Shown here: piece by piece, positions 26,058-35,175 of the stretch
Numbering within the stretch: the first letter of the stretch is position 1
Layout: each line of letters begins with the position of its first letter
Assembly: GCA_963422655.1 (NCBI GenBank)
Contig: OY730440.1
Location: forward strand, 2,604,001 to 2,668,000
Source: CATQHS01 sp963422655
Lineage (GTDB): Bacteria > Actinomycetota > Acidimicrobiia > Acidimicrobiales > Aldehydirespiratoraceae
Direction: 5' to 3'
Length of the DNA: 64,000 nucleotides
Made by a program: the position numbers and the translations under genes
The notes under the pieces: model-generated
Told to the model about the DNA's origin: nothing
What the model saw: only the letters and a program-made list of their open reading frames with translations
The model's database searches: none

Positions 26058-27974
26058 ATGAGCCACCTAGTCGATGAGCGGGCCAGTGCCGACCCCCTCC
26101 GGGCGGCGGCCGAGTTGTCGGCCGGCGGCGCCGATGAGTCCGATGAGTGGATTGCGCGGGTCGACCGGGTGCTGGCCGGCCGTTCCTTCGAGGAGGTTCT
26201 GGTCGGGTCCACCCGAGACGGCATCAAGATCCAGCCGCTGTACGTCGACTCGGCCCGGGTCCATTCGACGGCGCGACGCGTTCGGGACTGCGCCCATGTC
26301 GAGGAGAACCGGGGCGCGAGCTGGGATGTTCGGCAGCATCACCGCGGCACTGATCCGGGCCGGATCCGGGAACTGATCCTCGACGACCTCGGGCACGGGG
26401 TTACCTCGATCGAGCTCGGGCCCGGCCCGGTTGTGGATGATCTTGCCTCGGTGCTGGACGGGGTGAGGATGGGCGAGACGCCGATCGGGCTCGGACCTCA
26501 CGCCGAGCTGGCCTGGTCCGAAGCCCTCGTCGAGCTGGCAACCAGACAAGAGACGGTGCTGGCTCCTAACAGCTCGCTCGGGTTCGATCCCATCGGCGAG
26601 TGGGCTCGGTCGGGCCGCCAGATGGATCCAACCCTTGCTGCTCGGCTGGTGGAACGGCTCCGAGGCCGGGGTGGGTTCGGTGCGGGGGTGAGGGTCCTCG
26701 CCGTCGACGTCACCCGTCCCGTTGCTGCCGGCGCCACCGAGGTCCAAGCTCTGGCGTGGGCGGCCGCGGCTGGGGTAACTTACTTGCGGGTACTGGTAGA
26801 GGCCGGCCTGAGCGTGTCGTCGGCAGCCGGCCGGATCGGTTTCCGCTTGGCCACCAGCGCCGACCAGTTCGTCACCATCGCCATGCTGCGAGCGGCCCGG
26901 GTGATGTGGAGCCGGGTCGTCACGGCCTCGGGCGGGACCGGACCGGCGGCCTGTCAGTTCCAGCACGCCGTCACGACCGAGGCCATGTACAGCCGCCGCG
27001 ACCCGTGGGTGAACCTGCTGCGGGGAACCACCGCGGCGCTGGCCGCGGCGGTGGGGGGAGCCGACGCCGTGACCGTATTGCCCTTCGATCACGCCACCGG
27101 GCCGCTGATGGGCGGTCTCGGCCCCCGGATGGCCCGCAATACGCAACTGCTGCTGGCGGAGGAATCGCATCTCGGTCGGGCCATCGACCCGGCCGGGGGG
27201 TCGTTCTTCGTCGAATCACTCACCCACCAACTCGCCGACCGGGGCTGGCAGGCGTTCCAGGCCATCGAGGCGGCCGGAGGGATCATGACCGTGCTGGCCG
27301 ACGGCACCATGGCCGAAGCCATCGACTCCAGTTGGAGCGATCGGCTCGCCGGGTTGCGAACCCGGCGCGAGGTAGTCACCGGGGTCAGCGATTTCCCTTC
27401 GTCGACCGGCGATCCGGTCGGCTCGACTGGTGACAGCCAGAACAGTGTCGGAGACTTGGGCCGACACCCGGGCCGAGGCCTACCCGTCCGGCGCCTGGCC
27501 CAGCCTTACGAGGACCTGCGGGACGCGGCCGATCGTCACTTGGGCGTTTCCGGTCGGCGACCCACCGTGGCGGTGGTGGCGCTCGGGTCCGAAGCGGCCC
27601 ATTCGCCCCGCACGACCTGGGCTCGCAATCTGCTTGCTGCCGGTGGGATCGAGGCCGAGGGCGGCCACGGCGACGGAGCATTCTCGCCCATCGCCGCTGC
27701 GGCTGGGTTCGGGGCCGTCCGAACCCCGGTGGCGGTGATCACCTCCTCCGATCAGGTGTATGCTGAGCAGGCCGCGGCCACTGCCACCGCTCTGGTGGAG
27801 GCCGGTGCGACCTTGGTGGCGATGGTCGGCGATCCCGGGGACCGGCGAGCTGGTCTGGCCGGGGCCGGTGTGGACGAGTTCTGGTGCGACGGGATGGACG
27901 TGCTGGCCGCTCTGCAGCGGCTACATGACATGCTGCATGTGACGACGAGACCGCCGAACGAGCCGGGTCATTGA
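26058..27974 (+). CDS. mutA: Methylmalonyl-CoA mutase small (MutA) subunit-like protein
   Basis: 638-residue protein of the B12-dependent acyl-CoA mutase family. The catalytic-barrel part includes GASWDVRQHH, NSSLGFDPIGEWAR, TSADQFVTIAMLRAARVMWS and DPWVNLLRGTTAALAAAVGGA with GRAIDPAGGSFFVE. The C-terminal B12-like domain (~residues 510-630) lacks the cobalt-binding DxHxxG and has HSPRTTW in its place, so this is the non-catalytic small subunit. The large subunit MutB, which normally follows directly, is absent here; an LLM gene overlaps the stop by one base instead. Start ATG 26058 follows a GAAGG. Confidence 0.87.
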   Translation: MSHLVDERASADPLRAAAELSAGGADESDEWIARVDRVLAGRSFEEVLVGSTRDGIKIQPLYVDSARVHSTARRVRDCAHVEENRGASWDVRQHHRGTDPGRIRELILDDLGHGVTSIELGPGPVVDDLASVLDGVRMGETPIGLGPHAELAWSEALVELATRQETVLAPNSSLGFDPIGEWARSGRQMDPTLAARLVERLRGRGGFGAGVRVLAVDVTRPVAAGATEVQALAWAAAAGVTYLRVLVEAGLSVSSAAGRIGFRLATSADQFVTIAMLRAARVMWSRVVTASGGTGPAACQFQHAVTTEAMYSRRDPWVNLLRGTTAALAAAVGGADAVTVLPFDHATGPLMGGLGPRMARNTQLLLAEESHLGRAIDPAGGSFFVESLTHQLADRGWQAFQAIEAAGGIMTVLADGTMAEAIDSSWSDRLAGLRTRREVVTGVSDFPSSTGDPVGSTGDSQNSVGDLGRHPGRGLPVRRLAQPYEDLRDAADRHLGVSGRRPTVAVVALGSEAAHSPRTTWARNLLAAGGIEAEGGHGDGAFSPIAAAAGFGAVRTPVAVITSSDQVYAEQAAATATALVEAGATLVAMVGDPGDRRAGLAGAGVDEFWCDGMDVLAALQRLHDMLHVTTRPPNEPGH

Positions 27975-29221
27975 TGCGCTTCGGGATCTTCTACGAGCAC
28001 CAGTTGCCCCGGCCTTGGGCGCCCGACGCCGAGGAGAGGCTCTTCCACGAAGCCCTCGAACAGGTCGAGATCGCCGACGAGGTCGGTATCGATGTGGCTT
28101 GGGCGGTCGAGCACCACTTCTTGGAGGAGTACTCGCACTGCTCGGCTCCGGAGGTCTTCCTCGCGGCTTGCGCGGCCCGCACCGAACGGATCCGTCTCGG
28201 CCACGGCATCCGCCAGACCCCGCCGAGGTACAACCATCCGGTCCGCACCGCCGAGTCGGTTGCCACCCTCGACGTGATCGCCCGGGGTCGGGTGGAACTG
28301 GGCATCGGCGAGGGCGCCACCCGGCTCGAGCTGGGCGGCTTCGGTATCCCGGCCAAACAGAAGCGGGCCATGAGCCTGGAGGCCGGGGAGCAGATCGCCG
28401 ACATGATGGCACTCACCCCCTATCCGGGCCATGACGGCGAGTTCTTCTCGATGCCGTGCCGCAACGTCATTCCCAAGCCGGTCCAGAAACCCCACCCGCC
28501 CATGTGGATCGCCTGTACCAACCGCTCGACCATAGAGCTGGCCGCCCGTAAGGGCCTGGGCGCCTTGGCCTTCGCCTTCGTCGACCCCGACGAGGCCCGT
28601 CATTGGGTCGAGGTCTATTACAAGCTCATCAAGAGCGACGAGTGCGTGCCGCTGGGCCGCACCGTCAACGCCAACATCGCGGTGGTGACCGGTTTCTCGC
28701 TCCACCACGACCGGGTCGAGGCTATCCGGCGGGGCTACGACGGGTTCCACTTCTTCGCCTACGCCCTGCGCCAGCTCGTGGTGAGCGACACCGTTCCCGG
28801 CTACAGCCGCCTCTGGGACCGCTACGTGGCTCAGCGAGGTTCGGGCCTTCGAGATGCCATCACCGAGGCTCGAATCGCCGGCGACGACTACTGCAGCACC
28901 ATCGGCTCGCCCGCCGATGCCGTCGGTTGGCTCCGGGAAGCCGAGAGCGCCGGCGTCGATCAGGTGATCTTCCTCCAGCAGGGCGGCAACAACCGCCACG
29001 ACGACATCTGCCACAGCCTCCGCCTGTTCGGGGCCGAGGTGCTGCCGCAGTTCGAGGCCGGCCGGGCCGACCGGGAAGCGGCCAAGGCGGCGGAACTGTC
29101 CCCCTACGTCGAGGCGGCTCTCGACCGCAAGCAGTGGGTGCAGCCGCTGGGGCCCGAGGAAGTGCCGGTGGTGGAGGCGTCGGTGCCGCAGGCGCACGTG
29201 CCGGCCAGCACCATCACCTGA
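27974..29221 (+). CDS. LLM-class flavin-dependent oxidoreductase
   Basis: 415-residue luciferase-like protein, close in layout to the one at 21074: MRFGIFYEHQLPRPW, AWAVEHHFLEEYSHCSAPEV, LGHGIRQTPPRYNHPVRTAE, VELGIGEGATRLELGGFG, and PPMWIACTNRSTIELAARKG. The ATG at 27974 overlaps the mutA stop (TGATG), so it is coupled to mutA and the MDMPI-like gene. An 8-bp convergent overlap with the homocysteine methyltransferase gene follows at its end. It may oxidise a CoA-pathway intermediate; this is inferred only from linkage. Confidence 0.88.
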   Translation: MRFGIFYEHQLPRPWAPDAEERLFHEALEQVEIADEVGIDVAWAVEHHFLEEYSHCSAPEVFLAACAARTERIRLGHGIRQTPPRYNHPVRTAESVATLDVIARGRVELGIGEGATRLELGGFGIPAKQKRAMSLEAGEQIADMMALTPYPGHDGEFFSMPCRNVIPKPVQKPHPPMWIACTNRSTIELAARKGLGALAFAFVDPDEARHWVEVYYKLIKSDECVPLGRTVNANIAVVTGFSLHHDRVEAIRRGYDGFHFFAYALRQLVVSDTVPGYSRLWDRYVAQRGSGLRDAITEARIAGDDYCSTIGSPADAVGWLREAESAGVDQVIFLQQGGNNRHDDICHSLRLFGAEVLPQFEAGRADREAAKAAELSPYVEAALDRKQWVQPLGPEEVPVVEASVPQAHVPASTIT

Positions 29222-30125
29222 GCGCGGCTGCGATCCGAGCGATGTGTTCGGGTGTGCTGCCGCAGCAGCCGCCGATGATGGCGGCCCCGGCCCGGCTGGC
29301 CCGCACCGCGCTGGCCGCCAGCACTTCAGGGGTGCCGTCGTAGGCGAGGGATTCGCCGCTCCACACCGGGATTCCGGCGTTGGGTTTGCAGATGACCGGT
29401 ATCTCGCCGGCCCCGGCCGCGATAGCTGTCACCGCGGCCTCGGTATCGGTCAGGTTGGCACCGCAGTTGGCCCCGATAGCTACCAGATCCAGCGGGGCCA
29501 GCCGCTCGGCGAGCTGGGCTCCGGCCACCCCCATCATGGTGCGGCCGGCTGTGTCGAAGCTCATAGCGACCGCGATGGGTAGCCGACAGGCCGAACGGGC
29601 CCCCCGCACAGCCGCTTCCACCTCGTCGAGATCGCTCATGGTCTCGATCCACAACATGTCGGCGCCCCCGGAGTCCAGTCCCCGGGCCTGTTCGGCGAAC
29701 GCTTCCTCGCAAGCCGCCGCGGTCATGGCGCCCAAGGGTTCGAGCAGCTCACCGCTGGGCCCCATCGACCCGGCCACGATGACCGTGCGGCTCACTTCGT
29801 CGGCCTCGGCTCGGGCGTTGGAGGCCGCGGCCCGGTTGAGCTCGATGACCTGATCCTGGAGGTCGTGGAGTGTGAGCCGGAAGCGGGTCCCGCCGAAGCT
29901 GTTGGTCAACACCAGATCGGATCCGGCTGCGATGTAGCTGCGGTGAATGGCCCGGATCGTCTCGGGCCGGTCCCGGTTCCATAGCTCGGGGGGATCACCG
30001 GCTCCGAGGCCGGCGTCGAACAACTGCGTGCCCATGGCTCCGTCGGCCAGAACATGTCCCTTGGTGGTGATGAGCTCATCGAGTTCTGCCAGTGCGGCCA
30101 CGTCGCCTCGACCATCCTCACTCAT
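29214..30125 (-). CDS. Homocysteine S-methyltransferase family protein
   Basis: Zinc-dependent methyltransferase of the MmuM/BHMT family (303 residues). The barrel begins VLADGAMGTQLFDAG, with TNSFGGTRF for the first strand-loop and the zinc ligands in GANCG (~residue 228) and GGCCG near the C-terminus (~290). The methyl donor could be S-methylmethionine, betaine or a corrinoid/folate-bound methyl group; no B12 domain is attached. ATG 30125 is preceded by only a weak ribosome site. Confidence 0.86.
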   Translation of the reverse strand: MSEDGRGDVAALAELDELITTKGHVLADGAMGTQLFDAGLGAGDPPELWNRDRPETIRAIHRSYIAAGSDLVLTNSFGGTRFRLTLHDLQDQVIELNRAAASNARAEADEVSRTVIVAGSMGPSGELLEPLGAMTAAACEEAFAEQARGLDSGGADMLWIETMSDLDEVEAAVRGARSACRLPIAVAMSFDTAGRTMMGVAGAQLAERLAPLDLVAIGANCGANLTDTEAAVTAIAAGAGEIPVICKPNAGIPVWSGESLAYDGTPEVLAASAVRASRAGAAIIGGCCGSTPEHIARIAAALR

Positions 30126-30216
30126 CGGGCCTTACTTATCAGGCCTTGACCAGCCCGAGCAACGGCATCCTACTAAGGGCAGTATCGGGGAGACGAACCG
30201 GACGGAGGAAACCAGC

Positions 30217-30750
30217 GTGGCCATCGACGTGAACCGCATGATCCACCTGTTCGGCCTCGACGGCAAGGTGGCCGTGGTCACTGGAGGCAGCCGCGGCATC
30301 GGCTACATGATTGTCGGCGGTTTGCTCGACGCCGGATGCCGGGTGATCATCTCGGCTCGCAAGGAGCACCAAGTGAAGGCAGGGGCGGCCGAGCTGGGGG
30401 CTCGGGGGCACTGCCGGGCCATCCCGGCTGATCTTTCAACCCCTGAGGGCTGCGAGGCCCGTTTCTGCTCACTCAGAAGCTGCTGCCCCGGCTTCGGGCT
30501 GCAGCGCACCCCGGCGACCCGGCCCGGATCGTCAACGTCGCTTCCATCGACGGGCTCACGACACCGGTGATGGAAACCTATTCCTACTCGGCCTCCAAGG
30601 CCGGCCTCATCATGCTCACCCGCCATCTGGGCCGGCGGCTGGCGGCTGGCGGCGAGCACATCACCGTGAACGCGGTGGCGCCGGGCCGGGTCCTACCTCA
30701 CCGGGGTGGTGTTGCCGGTGAGCGGGGGACGGGCCTGCGTATCCGATTAG
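30217..30750 (+). pseudogene. Short-chain dehydrogenase remnant with two internal gaps
   Basis: Begins with a GTG at 30217 behind a strong GGAGGAA and reads GLDGKVAVVTGGSRGIGYMI and LSTPEGCEA, a normal SDR N-terminus. At ~30455 the match jumps to another frame at LLTQKLLPRLRAA, continuing through ARIVNVASIDGL, the catalytic YSYSASKAG, and HITVNAVAPG. At ~30690 another jump leads to GSYLTGVVLPVSGGRACVSD and a TAG at 30750. About 45 residues (including NNAG) and about 35-40 residues (the substrate-binding loop) are missing relative to intact SDRs. No working enzyme can be produced. Confidence 0.7.
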
Positions 30751-30907
30751 GCGGCCGGTAGGCCGGCCGGGCAATGCTGAGCACCTGAGCACGGGTCGTA
30801 GCCGCCCTCGCCAATGGCCGTCCCGGTGGATTCGAGCCCTCGGCGCTCTACTATCGACCGGGTGCATGGATGATCTCGGCCAGAGCTGCACCCGGAGGCG
30901 AATCTCA

Positions 30908-31198
30908 GTGACAACCGGACGATCGAGCTTCGCAAAACGTCAGCGGGACATGGCCAAGAAGGCCAAGGCCGATGCCAAGCGCCAGAAACGCTTCGAGCGC
31001 GGCAGCGACGACCTCCTCGACGATCCCGACGAAGCCGGATTGCCGGCCGGAGACGCTTCGTCCGGTCCCATCCTCAGCAACGACGAGATCATGAGCAAAG
31101 TAGCCGACCTTCATCGTCGCTACGACGACGGCTTGATCGATCTCGACGCGTTCGAGGAGGAGAAGGCCGCGCTCATGGAGCAGATCTCCATCGATTGA
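30908..31198 (+). CDS. Small charged protein with C-terminal SHOCT-like domain
   Basis: 96-residue protein from GTG 30908, with GGAGG nine bases upstream. The N-terminal half is strongly basic (SFAKRQRDMAKKAKADAKRQ), the middle is acidic, and the C-terminus (VADLHRRYDDGLIDLDAFEE, then KAALMEQI) has the SHOCT-type short helical pair found at protein C-termini in actinobacteria. SHOCT domains are proposed to mediate oligomerisation. The basic start suggests nucleic-acid contact. The gene stands alone between two degraded genes. Confidence 0.65.
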   Translation: MTTGRSSFAKRQRDMAKKAKADAKRQKRFERGSDDLLDDPDEAGLPAGDASSGPILSNDEIMSKVADLHRRYDDGLIDLDAFEEEKAALMEQISID

Positions 31199-31266
31199 GC
31201 GATTGAGCCGACCGCGATTGCAGGTTGTGGCCACCTCGTCCCGGCGTGGGGCAGGATGGGTCGACT

Positions 31267-31575
31267 ATGGACTTCGACCTGCCTCTACCCGATGACCGGC
31301 GACGGGTCGCGGTGCGCCAATGGCTGTCGGCCCACCCGTCACCTTCGGGCCAGGACCTGGCCGAGGCCGGATACGTCTTGCCTCACTGGCCTCGGAACTT
31401 TCCCCGGGGCTCGGGGCAGTTCTGTGATGTCAACCCGATCTGGTACTACGGGTTCCTGCTGTCGCCGGCCCTCACCGTCGGGGGAGGGACCTTCGCGATT
31501 CAGCGCAACATCGTAGCCGAAAGCGAGAGGTCCAAGAGTAACGGGCCGGGCCGCGAGGGGGGTGCGGGCCGGTGA
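31267..31575 (+). pseudogene. Acyl-CoA dehydrogenase remnant (large internal deletion)
   Basis: The ~102-codon frame starts like an FadE-type acyl-CoA dehydrogenase (MDFDLPLPDDRRRVAVRQWL, AEAGYVLPHWP) and after a short unrelated-looking join goes directly to its C-terminal region WYYGFLLSPALTVGGG and TFAIQRNIVAE. Roughly 270-300 residues, including the whole flavin-binding core, are missing. The frame is kept across the join by chance or selection. Its stop overlaps the nitronate monooxygenase start (GTGA). Confidence 0.6.
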
Positions 31576-32726
31576 GGACACGAGTAACCGAGATGCTCGG
31601 GATCGAGTTCCCGATCCTCGCCTTCAGCCATTGCCGCGATGTGGTGGTGGCGGTGTCGCAGGCCGGTGGCATGGGCGTGCTCGGGGCTGTGGCCCACTCA
31701 CCCGAAGCCCTCGACGCAGATCTCGACTGGATCGAGGCCGAAGTCGGCGACAAACCCTTCGGAGTCGATCTCATCATCCCGGCCCGTTACGCCGGTGACG
31801 ACGCCGGGGGCTACTCGATGAGTGAGATCCGTCGGTTGATCCCGGCTGGCCATGCCGCCTTCGTCGAGGACATCCTGGCCCGCTACGAGGTGCCCGCACT
31901 GCCCCCCGACGACGACTCCCGTTCGTTGACGGCCCCGGTCGGGGTCGGTCTGGCTGGCGACGACGCGCCGTTCTCGGCCAACGCGGCCGGTCCTCAGCTC
32001 GAGACCGCGCTGGCTCACCGGACCGCCTTCGTGGCCAACGCCCTGGGCCCGCCCCCTCAGCCCATGATCGACGCAGTGAAGGCCGAGGGTCGGCTGGTCG
32101 GGGCTCTGGCCGGTCGGGCCGTTCATGCCCAACGGCACGCCCGGGCCGGGGTCGACATCATCATCGCTCAGGGCTACGAGGCTGGCGGCCACACCGGTGA
32201 GATCGGTTCGATGGTTCTCATACCCGAGATCGTCGATTCCGTCGATGTGCCGGTGCTGGGGGCGGGCGGGATCGGTCGGGGCCGCCAGATGGCGGCGGCC
32301 CTGGCGCTGGGTGCCCAGGGGGTGTGGTGTGGGTCGGTGTGGCTCACCACTGCCGAAGCCGAGACCCACCCGGTGGTGAAGGACAAGATGTTGGCCGCTT
32401 CATCGGCCGACACCATCCGGTCGCGGTCGCTCACCGGCAAGCCGGCCCGCATGTTGAAGTCGGCTTGGACACAGGAGTGGGAGCGAGCCGACACCCCCGC
32501 TCCGCTGGCCATGCCCCTGCAGCCGGTACTGACCGAGCTGGCTCAGCGCCGGATCGCTCGGGCTGCGCATCGGACCGGGTCGGGAGCGCAGAAGCTGGCG
32601 AACTACTACGTGGGGCAGATCGTGGGGACGATGAACGAGACCAAGACCAGCCGCCAAGTCGTTTACGACATGATCGACGAGTTCATCGACGTCGTGTCCT
32701 CCCTCGCTGACCGACTCCACAATTAG
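31572..32726 (+). CDS. Nitronate monooxygenase (2-nitropropane dioxygenase family)
   Basis: FMN TIM-barrel enzyme of 384 residues that oxidises alkyl nitronates, or acts as an FMN-dependent enoyl-reductase-like protein in some paralogues. Recognised by MLGIEFPILAFSHCRDV, GGMGVLGAVAHSPEAL, the FMN-site IIAQGYEAGGHTG (catalytic His present) and VPVLGAGGIGRGRQMAAALA with GAQGVWCGSVWL. The GTG at 31572 overlaps the stop of the broken acyl-CoA dehydrogenase. A long C-terminal helix region follows residue 290. Confidence 0.9.
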   Translation: MRTRVTEMLGIEFPILAFSHCRDVVVAVSQAGGMGVLGAVAHSPEALDADLDWIEAEVGDKPFGVDLIIPARYAGDDAGGYSMSEIRRLIPAGHAAFVEDILARYEVPALPPDDDSRSLTAPVGVGLAGDDAPFSANAAGPQLETALAHRTAFVANALGPPPQPMIDAVKAEGRLVGALAGRAVHAQRHARAGVDIIIAQGYEAGGHTGEIGSMVLIPEIVDSVDVPVLGAGGIGRGRQMAAALALGAQGVWCGSVWLTTAEAETHPVVKDKMLAASSADTIRSRSLTGKPARMLKSAWTQEWERADTPAPLAMPLQPVLTELAQRRIARAAHRTGSGAQKLANYYVGQIVGTMNETKTSRQVVYDMIDEFIDVVSSLADRLHN

Positions 32727-32792
32727 AGATCGGCACCATTGGAGATCGGCCGGCTGGTTTCGGGGCTGGCTGTCGGCCCAGCCCGAAGTGGC

Positions 32793-33386
32793 TCAAGACC
32801 CCAGCAGGTTCCTGATGCGGGTACGCAGCTCGGCAAGGCCGGTTCCGGTCCTGGCGCTCACCCACAACACGTCGCTTCGGGTCACGCCCAGTTTGTTGGC
32901 CAGATCGGTCCGGCGCTTGGCGGACATCGATGACCGCACCTTGTCGGATTTGGTGGCCACATAGCTCACCGGCAAACCGATCCGGGCCAACCAGGCCTGG
33001 GTGTCGAGATCCAAGGGGGTTGGGCCGATGGCGCCGTCGATCAGGTGCAGCACGCTTCGCAACGGCTCCCTGTCGGTGAGGTAGCCCTCGGTCATGGCCG
33101 CCCACGTGCGCTTCTGGGCCTTGGAAGCCCGGGCGTAGCCGTAGCCGGGCAGGTCCACCAGCCAGCGCCCCGATCCCTGCGGCCCCAGCTCGAAGGCATT
33201 GAGGAGGCGGGTGGCTCCCGGTGTCTTGGAGGTTCGGGCCAGCCGGTGTTGGTTGGCGATTGCGTTGATCAGTGCCGACTTGCCCACGTTGGATCGACCC
33301 ACCAAGGCGATCTCGGTCTCGGTTTCAGGCAGATCATCGACCCGGGCGAAGGATGTGACGAAGCGCAGTGCCAGGGGTCCGGCCAT
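32793..33386 (-). CDS. engB: Ribosome-biogenesis GTPase EngB (YsxC/YihA)
   Basis: Small GTPase needed for assembly of the large ribosomal subunit. The 197-residue protein has G1 GRSNVGKSALIN (residues ~30-41), G2 Thr in KTPGATRLLN, G3 DLPGYGYARAS, G4 TKSDKV and a G5-like SARTGTG. Length and the FARVDDLPETETEIALVGRS lead-in are typical. ATG 33386. Convergent with nitronate monooxygenase; the pcm gene lies upstream on the same strand. Confidence 0.94.
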   Translation of the reverse strand: MAGPLALRFVTSFARVDDLPETETEIALVGRSNVGKSALINAIANQHRLARTSKTPGATRLLNAFELGPQGSGRWLVDLPGYGYARASKAQKRTWAAMTEGYLTDREPLRSVLHLIDGAIGPTPLDLDTQAWLARIGLPVSYVATKSDKVRSSMSAKRRTDLANKLGVTRSDVLWVSARTGTGLAELRTRIRNLLGS

Positions 33387-33490
33387 CGAAGCAGGCTACG
33401 GGCGCGGGCCGACGACGCTGCCGGTGACGGTTTGGGGCGGGGTTGGTCGGCTCTTTGCGAGCCAGTCGGTCCGTCAACTCCAAGCCTGGG

Positions 33491-34156
33491 TCAGAATCCC
33501 TGGGTGCCGATCAGGGGAACGAAGCGCACCGGGAACAGGACTTCGGTGCGGTGTTCAGGTCCTGTGTGGGTGAGGCGCACCAAGTCTTGGCCGTGGTCCC
33601 TGGCCCCGATGGGTATGACCAGCCGACCTCCGTCGGCGAGTTGTTCGATGAGAGCCGGGGGCGGGGCCGGGCCGGCGGCGGTGACCACGATGGCGTGGTA
33701 GGGCCCGGCTTCGGGGTGGCCCAGAGTGCCGTCGCCCACTACGACCTCGATGGCGCCGTAACCGAGCCGGCCCAGTGTGGTGCGAGCCCGTCGGGCCAGG
33801 GTTTCGAGCCGCTCGATGGTGATCACCCGTCCGGCCACTTCCGCCAGCACCGCCGCTCCGTAGCCTGAGCCGGTCCCCACCTCCAGCACCTTGCTGTCCG
33901 GGTCGAGCCGGGCCGCTTCTGCCATCAGGGCCACCATGGCGGGCTGGCTGATGGTCTGACCCTTGCCGATGGGCAGGGGCCGGTCGTCGAAGGCGGCCTC
34001 GGCATGACGTCGACCCACGAACTCCTCCCGGGGTACCCGGGCCATGGCGTCGAGTACGGCTTGATCTCGCACCCCGTACCGTCGAGCCTGATCGACGAGC
34101 TCTTGTCGAGAGTGCGGCCGCGGTCGGGGTGGTCGGTCCGAAGCCATGGGCGCCAT
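33491..34156 (-). CDS. pcm: Protein-L-isoaspartate O-methyltransferase
   Basis: Repairs isoaspartyl residues in damaged proteins by SAM-dependent methylation. 221 residues; motifs are VPREEFVGRRHAEAAFDDRP with PIGKGQTISQPAMVALM, SAM motif I VLEVGTGSGYGAAVLAEVA, and post-I VITIERLETLAR, then VVVTAAGPAPPPALIEQL and LVIPIG near the end. All are hallmark PCMT segments. Either ATG 34156 or ATG 34147 may be the start. It lies 17 bp downstream of the threonine aldolase gene, so an operon is likely. Confidence 0.92.
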   Translation of the reverse strand: MAPMASDRPPRPRPHSRQELVDQARRYGVRDQAVLDAMARVPREEFVGRRHAEAAFDDRPLPIGKGQTISQPAMVALMAEAARLDPDSKVLEVGTGSGYGAAVLAEVAGRVITIERLETLARRARTTLGRLGYGAIEVVVGDGTLGHPEAGPYHAIVVTAAGPAPPPALIEQLADGGRLVIPIGARDHGQDLVRLTHTGPEHRTEVLFPVRFVPLIGTQGF

Positions 34157-34173
34157 ACCGTCGAGTCGGGCAC

Positions 34174-35175
34174 TCAGGCCATGAGGTCGGCCACAACGGT
34201 GATCGTGGTGTCCACACCGGCCTCGTCGATATCGAGGTGGGTGACCAAGCGGCCGCCGTTGTCGTTCCACAGGGTCAGGATCCCCCGCCGGGCCAGCTCC
34301 TGGCCGATCCCGGGCCGCGATGGCCGGAGCCGAGCGAACACCATGTTGGTGTCACACGACTCGATCTCCACACCCGGTATCGGGCCCAGCCCTCGAGCCA
34401 GCCGGGCGGCGTTGTCGTGATCGGCGGCCAAGCGTTCGACGTGATGATCGAGCGCGTACAACCCGGCTGCGGCCACGACCCCGGCCTGGCGCATCCCCCC
34501 GCCCAGCATCTTGCGCCACTTGCGGGCCTCGGCCACGAAAGGAGCCGGCCCGGCCAGCACCGAACCCACTGGAGCGCCCAGACCCTTGGACAAGCACACC
34601 GACACCGAGTCGAACGACGCCGCTACCGCAGCCGGGTCCACCCCCAGCGCCACCGCCGCGTTCCAGAGCCGGGCCCCGTCGAGATGGTGAGCCAGTCCCC
34701 GATCGGCGGCCAGCGCCGCCGACCGGGCCATCTGCTCCAAGGTCAGCACCTTGCCGTCGATGGAGTTCTCCAGACACAGCAGCCGGGTGCGGGCAAAATG
34801 GTAGTCGTCGAGTTTGACCAACGCCGCGGCTTGGGCCAAGTCGAGCATCCCGTCGTCGCCGGTGGGCACGGGCTGAGGTTGGATTCCGCCCAGCACGGCT
34901 GCGCCCCCGGCCTCGTACATGTAGTTGTGGGCGTGAGAGCCGACCAGGTACTCGTCGCCCCGCTGGCAATGAGCCAGCAATGCGCACAGGTTACCCTGGG
35001 TTCCGCTGGTGACGAACAGCGCCGCCTGCTTACCCAGCCGGTTCGCCACTTCGGCCTCGAGTTTGTTGACCGTGGGGTCGTCGCCGAACACGTCGTCGCC
35101 CACGGCCGCGGCGGCCATGGCTGCCCGCATCGGGCCGGTCGGGCGGGTGACGGTGTCGGAGCGAAGGTCGATGAT
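34174..35175 (-). CDS. Low-specificity threonine aldolase (start codon missing or altered)
   Basis: PLP enzyme that cleaves threonine to glycine and acetaldehyde. The fold-type I sequence reads DDVFGDDPTVNKLEAEVANR, HLDGARLWNAAVA with the PLP Asp-Arg pair, and SVCLSKGLGAPVGS with the Schiff-base Lys. The conserved N-terminus IIDLRSDTVTRPTGPM begins at ~35175 and is in frame, but no ATG, GTG or TTG stands before it: only ATC codons, then CTG, then a stop. A lost base after an upstream ATG (35189 region) or a non-standard start would both explain this; the first ATG, at 35130, would remove 15 conserved residues. Confidence 0.85.
   Translation of the reverse strand: MIDLRSDTVTRPTGPMRAAMAAAAVGDDVFGDDPTVNKLEAEVANRLGKQAALFVTSGTQGNLCALLAHCQRGDEYLVGSHAHNYMYEAGGAAVLGGIQPQPVPTGDDGMLDLAQAAALVKLDDYHFARTRLLCLENSIDGKVLTLEQMARSAALAADRGLAHHLDGARLWNAAVALGVDPAAVAASFDSVSVCLSKGLGAPVGSVLAGPAPFVAEARKWRKMLGGGMRQAGVVAAAGLYALDHHVERLAADHDNAARLARGLGPIPGVEIESCDTNMVFARLRPSRPGIGQELARRGILTLWNDNGGRLVTHLDIDEAGVDTTITVVADLMA

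Noticed and set aside
30800..30870. tRNA-like T-arm (GGATTCGAGCCC) near 30840
   Set aside because: The flanks do not pair as a T stem and no D or anticodon arm can be built.
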